A stretch of 64,000 bases of DNA from Perilla frutescens. Its lineage: Eukaryota > Streptophyta > Magnoliopsida > Lamiales > Lamiaceae. The DNA is taken from positions 9,812,501 to 9,876,500 of the forward strand of contig BRKX01000017.1 of assembly GCA_026008535.1 (NCBI GenBank). Reading direction: 5' to 3'. How positions within the stretch are numbered: the stretch's first letter is position 1; the number at the start of each line of letters is the position of its first letter. Of the stretch, positions 60,601 to 64,000 are shown one piece after another. Under the pieces are notes generated by a model. It searched no databases. It was given only the letters and a program-made list of their open reading frames with translations, and had not been told where the DNA came from. The translations under genes and the position numbers were made by a program.

Positions 60601-60734
60601 GCTGTGGCTTGCTTTGCCCGTTCTTGCTTAAATCTCTCTTGCATCCTCTCTTGATCCTCTGTGATAGCTTTAGGGGTGAGTGTCTTGAGCATAGTGGTTC
60701 GACCATCCATGATGATCGAATAAGTGTTGGCCAA
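57684..60734 (-). pseudogene. Gypsy Pol: RT, RNase H, integrase
   Basis: 59088-60734 (548 codons) holds the linker, RT with YFDDILIYS, and RNase H with ECDASGIGIGAVLMQDRR and HTDHESLKH. One base is missing near 59110 and a CAG is now TAG just after (KG-stop-QNLNKRHARW). A second frame change near 58990 leads to 57684-59021 (445 codons) with the zinc-binding end (HAGGLMGHFGIHKT, CSRCITC), integrase core DFILGLPRSRSG, SDRDSKFLGHFW, TDAQTEVVNRTLG, and the C-terminal block LPGEYKCSSTFNVSYLSPF. Catalytic residues are intact. Confidence 0.92.
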
Positions 60735-60761
60735 ACCATCGTGAACTGCTTTTCTATCGAA

Positions 60762-61739
60762 TTACCACGGTCTTCCTAAAAGAATGTGGGCTGCCTCCAT
60801 AGGAATAACATCACAAAGAACAGTGTCAGAATAACGACCTTTAGTAAATGAAACATGTACCTGACCTGTAACTCTGATGGAACCTCGATCAGTGAGCCAT
60901 TGCAGCTTGTATGGCTTTGGATGCTTTGTAGTGGTAAGGGCGAGTTTATCAACGGCGTACTGGCTGATTGCATTGATTACACTCCCACTATCTATGATCA
61001 TCGCACAAGTCTGATCCTTGATTGCAACGTGCGTGTAGAATATGTTCTCATGCTGTGATTGCTCTTCGTCTTCACGATTGATGTTCAGACTGCGAATAGA
61101 CACTAGACTGACATGAGGCAATTCAGCCTCCTCATCTTCATCGTCGACTTTGGGGGGTTCGATGGCATCATGGGCGATGTCCTGGGGCTCCTCTTCGTCT
61201 TCACTGGCTGATTCAAGCCCGTTTTGTTCATTGAGAAACAAAACACGACGGTTCGGGCACTGATTCTGAAAATGGCCCCAACCTTGGCATTTATGACACT
61301 GGATGTCACGGGCTCGATTAGGGGCTGCATTCGGTGTCGTATTGGGCTGATTGGGCCATTGGAATGGGGGCCTTGGGGTCGACGTCGGTGTAGACTCGGG
61401 TCTACAGCTGGACTGCAGTGTAGAACGGTCGAAACGCCGTTCAGGTGGTCCGGACTGACCTCGGGATTGTGTAGACTCAGAAGAAGGTGTAGAAGGTGAT
61501 GTGGAATGTGTACCTTTGTTCCACGAAGGTCTGGTGGCGGCGGCATTATGGTGAGAACGGCGGCGGCCTTCTCTTAACTGCTTTTCTACAATCGATGCGT
61601 ACTGCACCATCCTTTCTACACTGGTGAAGTCCTTCAACTCGACTTCACAAGCAATGTCGGGATTCATGCCTTCAATGTACCTAATGATGGTAACATTTAA
61701 GGTCTCCTCCTTCCCAACTCGATTCAAGGCTGTCTCCAA
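60762..61739 (-). pseudogene. Gag C-terminus, zinc knuckle and protease
   Basis: 325 open codons: METALNRVGKEETLNVTIIR, MNPDIACEVELKDF, a Ser/Thr/Pro-rich linker, the intact knuckle CHKCQGWGHFQNQCPNRR, an acidic linker, and the protease with CAMIIDSGSVINAIS (active Asp-Ser-Gly), KHPKPYKLQWLTDRGS, LCDVIPMEAAHILLGRPW. It ends at TAA where the relative has Gln (RPWQFDRK). The upstream part of gag is at 61773-62372. Confidence 0.92.
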
Positions 61740-61772
61740 TTCTTTGTGATATTCTTCAATCGAACGGGTGCC

Positions 61773-62462
61773 TTATTTGATCCGGTTGAGCTTCTTTTCG
61801 AGCTCTCTCTCGTAATGGACTGGAATGAAGCGTCCTCGCATCAATCCTTTCATTTCTTCCCATGTGTCAATTGGCGGATTGCGATTTCTGCGCCTTCTTT
61901 CTTGCTGCATCTCCCACCAAGGGGCTGCGTAGCCTCTGAACTCCAAACAGGCTAACTGCACCTTTTTGACTTCTGTGAAGTCGTAGCAGTCAAAAATTTT
62001 CTCTACCTTACGTTCCCAATCAAGATAGATATCGGGATCGTGAAGGCCTTCAAACTCCGGGATGCTCGTTTTGATGTTATTGAGCATGCGGTCTTCTCCA
62101 TAGTCATCACGCCTCTGTCGGCGTCCATGATCAGTATCAGCTGTGTTCTCATCGAAATACTCCTCCTCGAGCTCATTCTGTCACTGGTTTTGTCGAGCTG
62201 GTCCTCGAACTACCTGAGTAATGGTCGGTGTGATCTTAGTGCGTTCAATGGCATGCACTAAGCTATCAAGTTTGTCAGACAGGGCCTGGTGCTGCCTCTG
62301 GAAGTGTTTTGAGAGTGCCTGAAAATGATACTTAGGATCCCATTGTGCGGGTGGATCCGAAGTAGACTCCATGGGAGCTTTGGACGGATCTCAGGATGGG
62401 TCCAAAGGTGGCGTGTCGGCTGGGGGAGTCTGGGATGACTCAGAATGGTTACCTTTCTTCAT
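61773..62462 (-). pseudogene. Gag N-terminal part
   Basis: It reads ESTSDPPAQWDPKYHFQALS (from 62372), a TGA at 62181, then from 62087 MLNNIKTSIPEFEGLHDPDI, KIFDCYDFTEVKKVQLACLE, WWEMQQERRRRNRNPPIDTW, MRGRFIPVHYERELEKKLNR and TAA at 61773, where the 37-45 kb element has Gln. The true start may be at an ATG near 62462 (MKKGNHSESSQTPPADTPPL), with a stop between. Same frame throughout. Confidence 0.85.
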
Positions 62463-63278
62463 GATACCTACAAAATGAACAAACGTAAAAGAAAACAAGG
62501 TAGGACCTCACAATCTCACGTCACCCGTTTGTTTTCACTCTTGATTTTACCACTCGTGTATCACTCAATATATGGGTGCACAGTGTGTGAGAATCGTGTG
62601 TATGGAATGGAGGGAAGTCGGCGGTCTTGTGTAGAGGGAGGACGGGAATGCTATTCTCGGAACACGGATGAATTTGGTATGTATGGATGAGATACGGGTT
62701 GAGTGTGTGTATGGAAGGGGCTGCCGATTTGGGGTATGGGAGTAGGGGTGGTCGAATGGTATGGGGAGAAAAGGAAAGAAAAGGAAAGAAATAGAATGGA
62801 TAAGGAAAGAAGAAAGAGATAAGGTAAGTAGGGAATTTGGATATGTATCAATCTATGTGACACAATCTAAATACCTTAATTAGCCTAGACTCTAGAAGGA
62901 AAGAACCAAAAATAAAATAAGATATCTAAGGTAGTTACCAAAATCAAAACAAACTAAGAAGGAAATTTCCTAAAAGAAAGAGAATCTAAAAGGAAATAAC
63001 CAATTATGGATTTGTACCCAAAAGGAAGGTACCAAAAATAAAATAAACACAAAAGGAAACAATGAATTACTTCTCTTTTTTTTTTTTTTTTGAATTTTCA
63101 GATTTTTTTTTATCCGACTTTTTTTTTGTACGATCTGTTTTCTCTTTTTTTTTATATCAATGAACAATATGAAAAATAAATTACAACTCGATAGAACTTA
63201 AAAACAAAATAAACGGGACAATTAAACGAGTATGGAACCACGAACGATATAAACCGACGTGGCTCTTGATACAATTTA
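62463..63278 (-). other. Leader and primer site of the 56.5-kb gypsy element
   Basis: Non-coding 5' leader with poly-T runs (63080-63150). The primer site TGTATCAAGAGCCACG (- strand, about 63258-63274) lies beside the 5' LTR. Confidence 0.75.
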
Positions 63279-64000
63279 TGATGTGACCCGGGGCTAAATC
63301 ACACGACGAGACACAAAAGACGCGGAAGCTAGGAAAGAAACTACGTCGGTAAAGAAAGGATTCTATACTCGAATAACTAGACGACTAAGACGTAACTAAA
63401 ATACCTAGACAATATCACACAAAATAACACAAATCCAAACAATGGTAGGGCTGTTTTGGGCGATATTATGGACGAGAGGGATTATGGTGTTTTCAACGTG
63501 AGGTTTGGGTGAAGAAGGGCTAGAGTAGATAGGGTATGATAGAGATGAAATGGACTTACGGATTAGACGAACGATGATGGACTGAACTCGATCAAGGGCT
63601 GGAATGGAACGGACGTTGATGAGGCTTGGATGACGTCGAACGACGATAGTGGACAGTGTAAAGTCGATGTGAATTACAACCCGAAAGTTGCCTTGAATCT
63701 CGAATGTACACAAGGCCAAATTCTTTAAGTTGCTCTTCGATAGCGAGTTTCCGACGATCCCTCGAACGTGGACGGCGAATTCCCTTTGTAAAACTTAGAG
63801 ATGCTAATTCTAAGAGTATGAATTTAAATGATCTAAACTCACAAAGATTAAATGGGGTTGAGACAATATTGAAAGCAAAGCTTAAATTATCAAATATGGT
63901 CTAAAGTAACAATGAAATATGGATCCCCTATTTATAATAGGTGGATCGAAAATCCAAGAGGGAAGGCCGAAAATATTAAGGCCAAAACAAACTAGACTAG
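63279..64000 (-). repeat. 5' LTR of the 56.5-kb gypsy element, partial
   Basis: The first 722 of about 1216 bases, parallel to 56460-57182. The rest lies beyond the window. Confidence 0.92.

Larger units (their letters stand above)
56460..64000 (-). mobile_element. Second CRM-like gypsy element, runs off the window
   Basis: Left LTR 56460-57675 and right LTR from 63279 frame gag-pol on the - strand. Its proteins closely resemble those of the 37-45 kb element, but the LTRs are different, so these are two families of one lineage. LTRs differ at about 13-14 of the 722 comparable bases (about 1.9%). It inserted in the LTR of the 46.8-kb element, younger than its host as expected. Stops and frameshifts break the frame. 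Confidence 0.92.

Overview
This is plant nuclear DNA, almost certainly from a eudicot. It is AT-rich and intron-bearing, carries one recognisable host gene of the major latex protein (MLP/Bet v 1) family, and is otherwise filled by LTR retrotransposons of plant lineages, DNA transposons and microsatellites. I saw no bacterial operons, CRISPR arrays, rRNA or tRNA genes. All coordinates and divergences come from reading by eye and are hand counts.

Layout, left half. 1-3524 is AT-rich sequence with a short reiterated motif, then degraded LTR-like DNA. 3525-7352 is a small Ty3/gypsy element on the + strand with 726-bp LTRs. It kept gag and protease but lost reverse transcriptase, RNase H and integrase. 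7353-26308 is a degenerate Sirevirus-type Ty1/copia element on the + strand with gag, protease, integrase, RT, RNase H and a long envelope-like region. Its 5' and 3' LTRs do not resemble each other. At its integrase start it is split by a second, RE1/RE2-like Ty1/copia element on the - strand (10591-17756, target duplication TGGAC). The gag of that element is in turn split by a 2-kb non-autonomous hAT element (14820-16850).

Middle. 26309-33039 is the only stretch not dominated by retrotransposons. It holds AT-rich DNA, microsatellites, a Stowaway-like MITE (28139-28401) and the two-exon MLP gene (29661-30209, 153 aa) with a TATA box and AATAAA-rich 3' end.

Right half. 33040-64000 is a stack of insertions. 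The outermost is a Tekay/Del-like gypsy element on the - strand. Its 3' LTR (33040-46621) is broken by a 3.2-kb solo LTR (33328-36492, target duplication TCACG) and by a young CRM-like gypsy element (37072-45265, target duplication AGTTC, LTRs about 1.5% different). Its integrase (46640-46848) is broken by another Tekay-like element with 3-kb LTRs and a mostly non-coding interior (46849 to at least 56459). The 5' LTR of that one is broken by a second CRM-like gypsy element (56460 to beyond 64000). LTR divergences (about 3% for the host, about 1.9% for the guest) agree with this order.

The most interesting signal is that all three CRM-like elements encode the last 45-70 residues of Pol inside the LTR, reading through the polypurine tract. 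The two better-preserved copies share a TRLRAKKLQ-type basic motif there. The unmatched Sirevirus LTRs and the 12-unit tandem array inside one of them are the next most unusual features.
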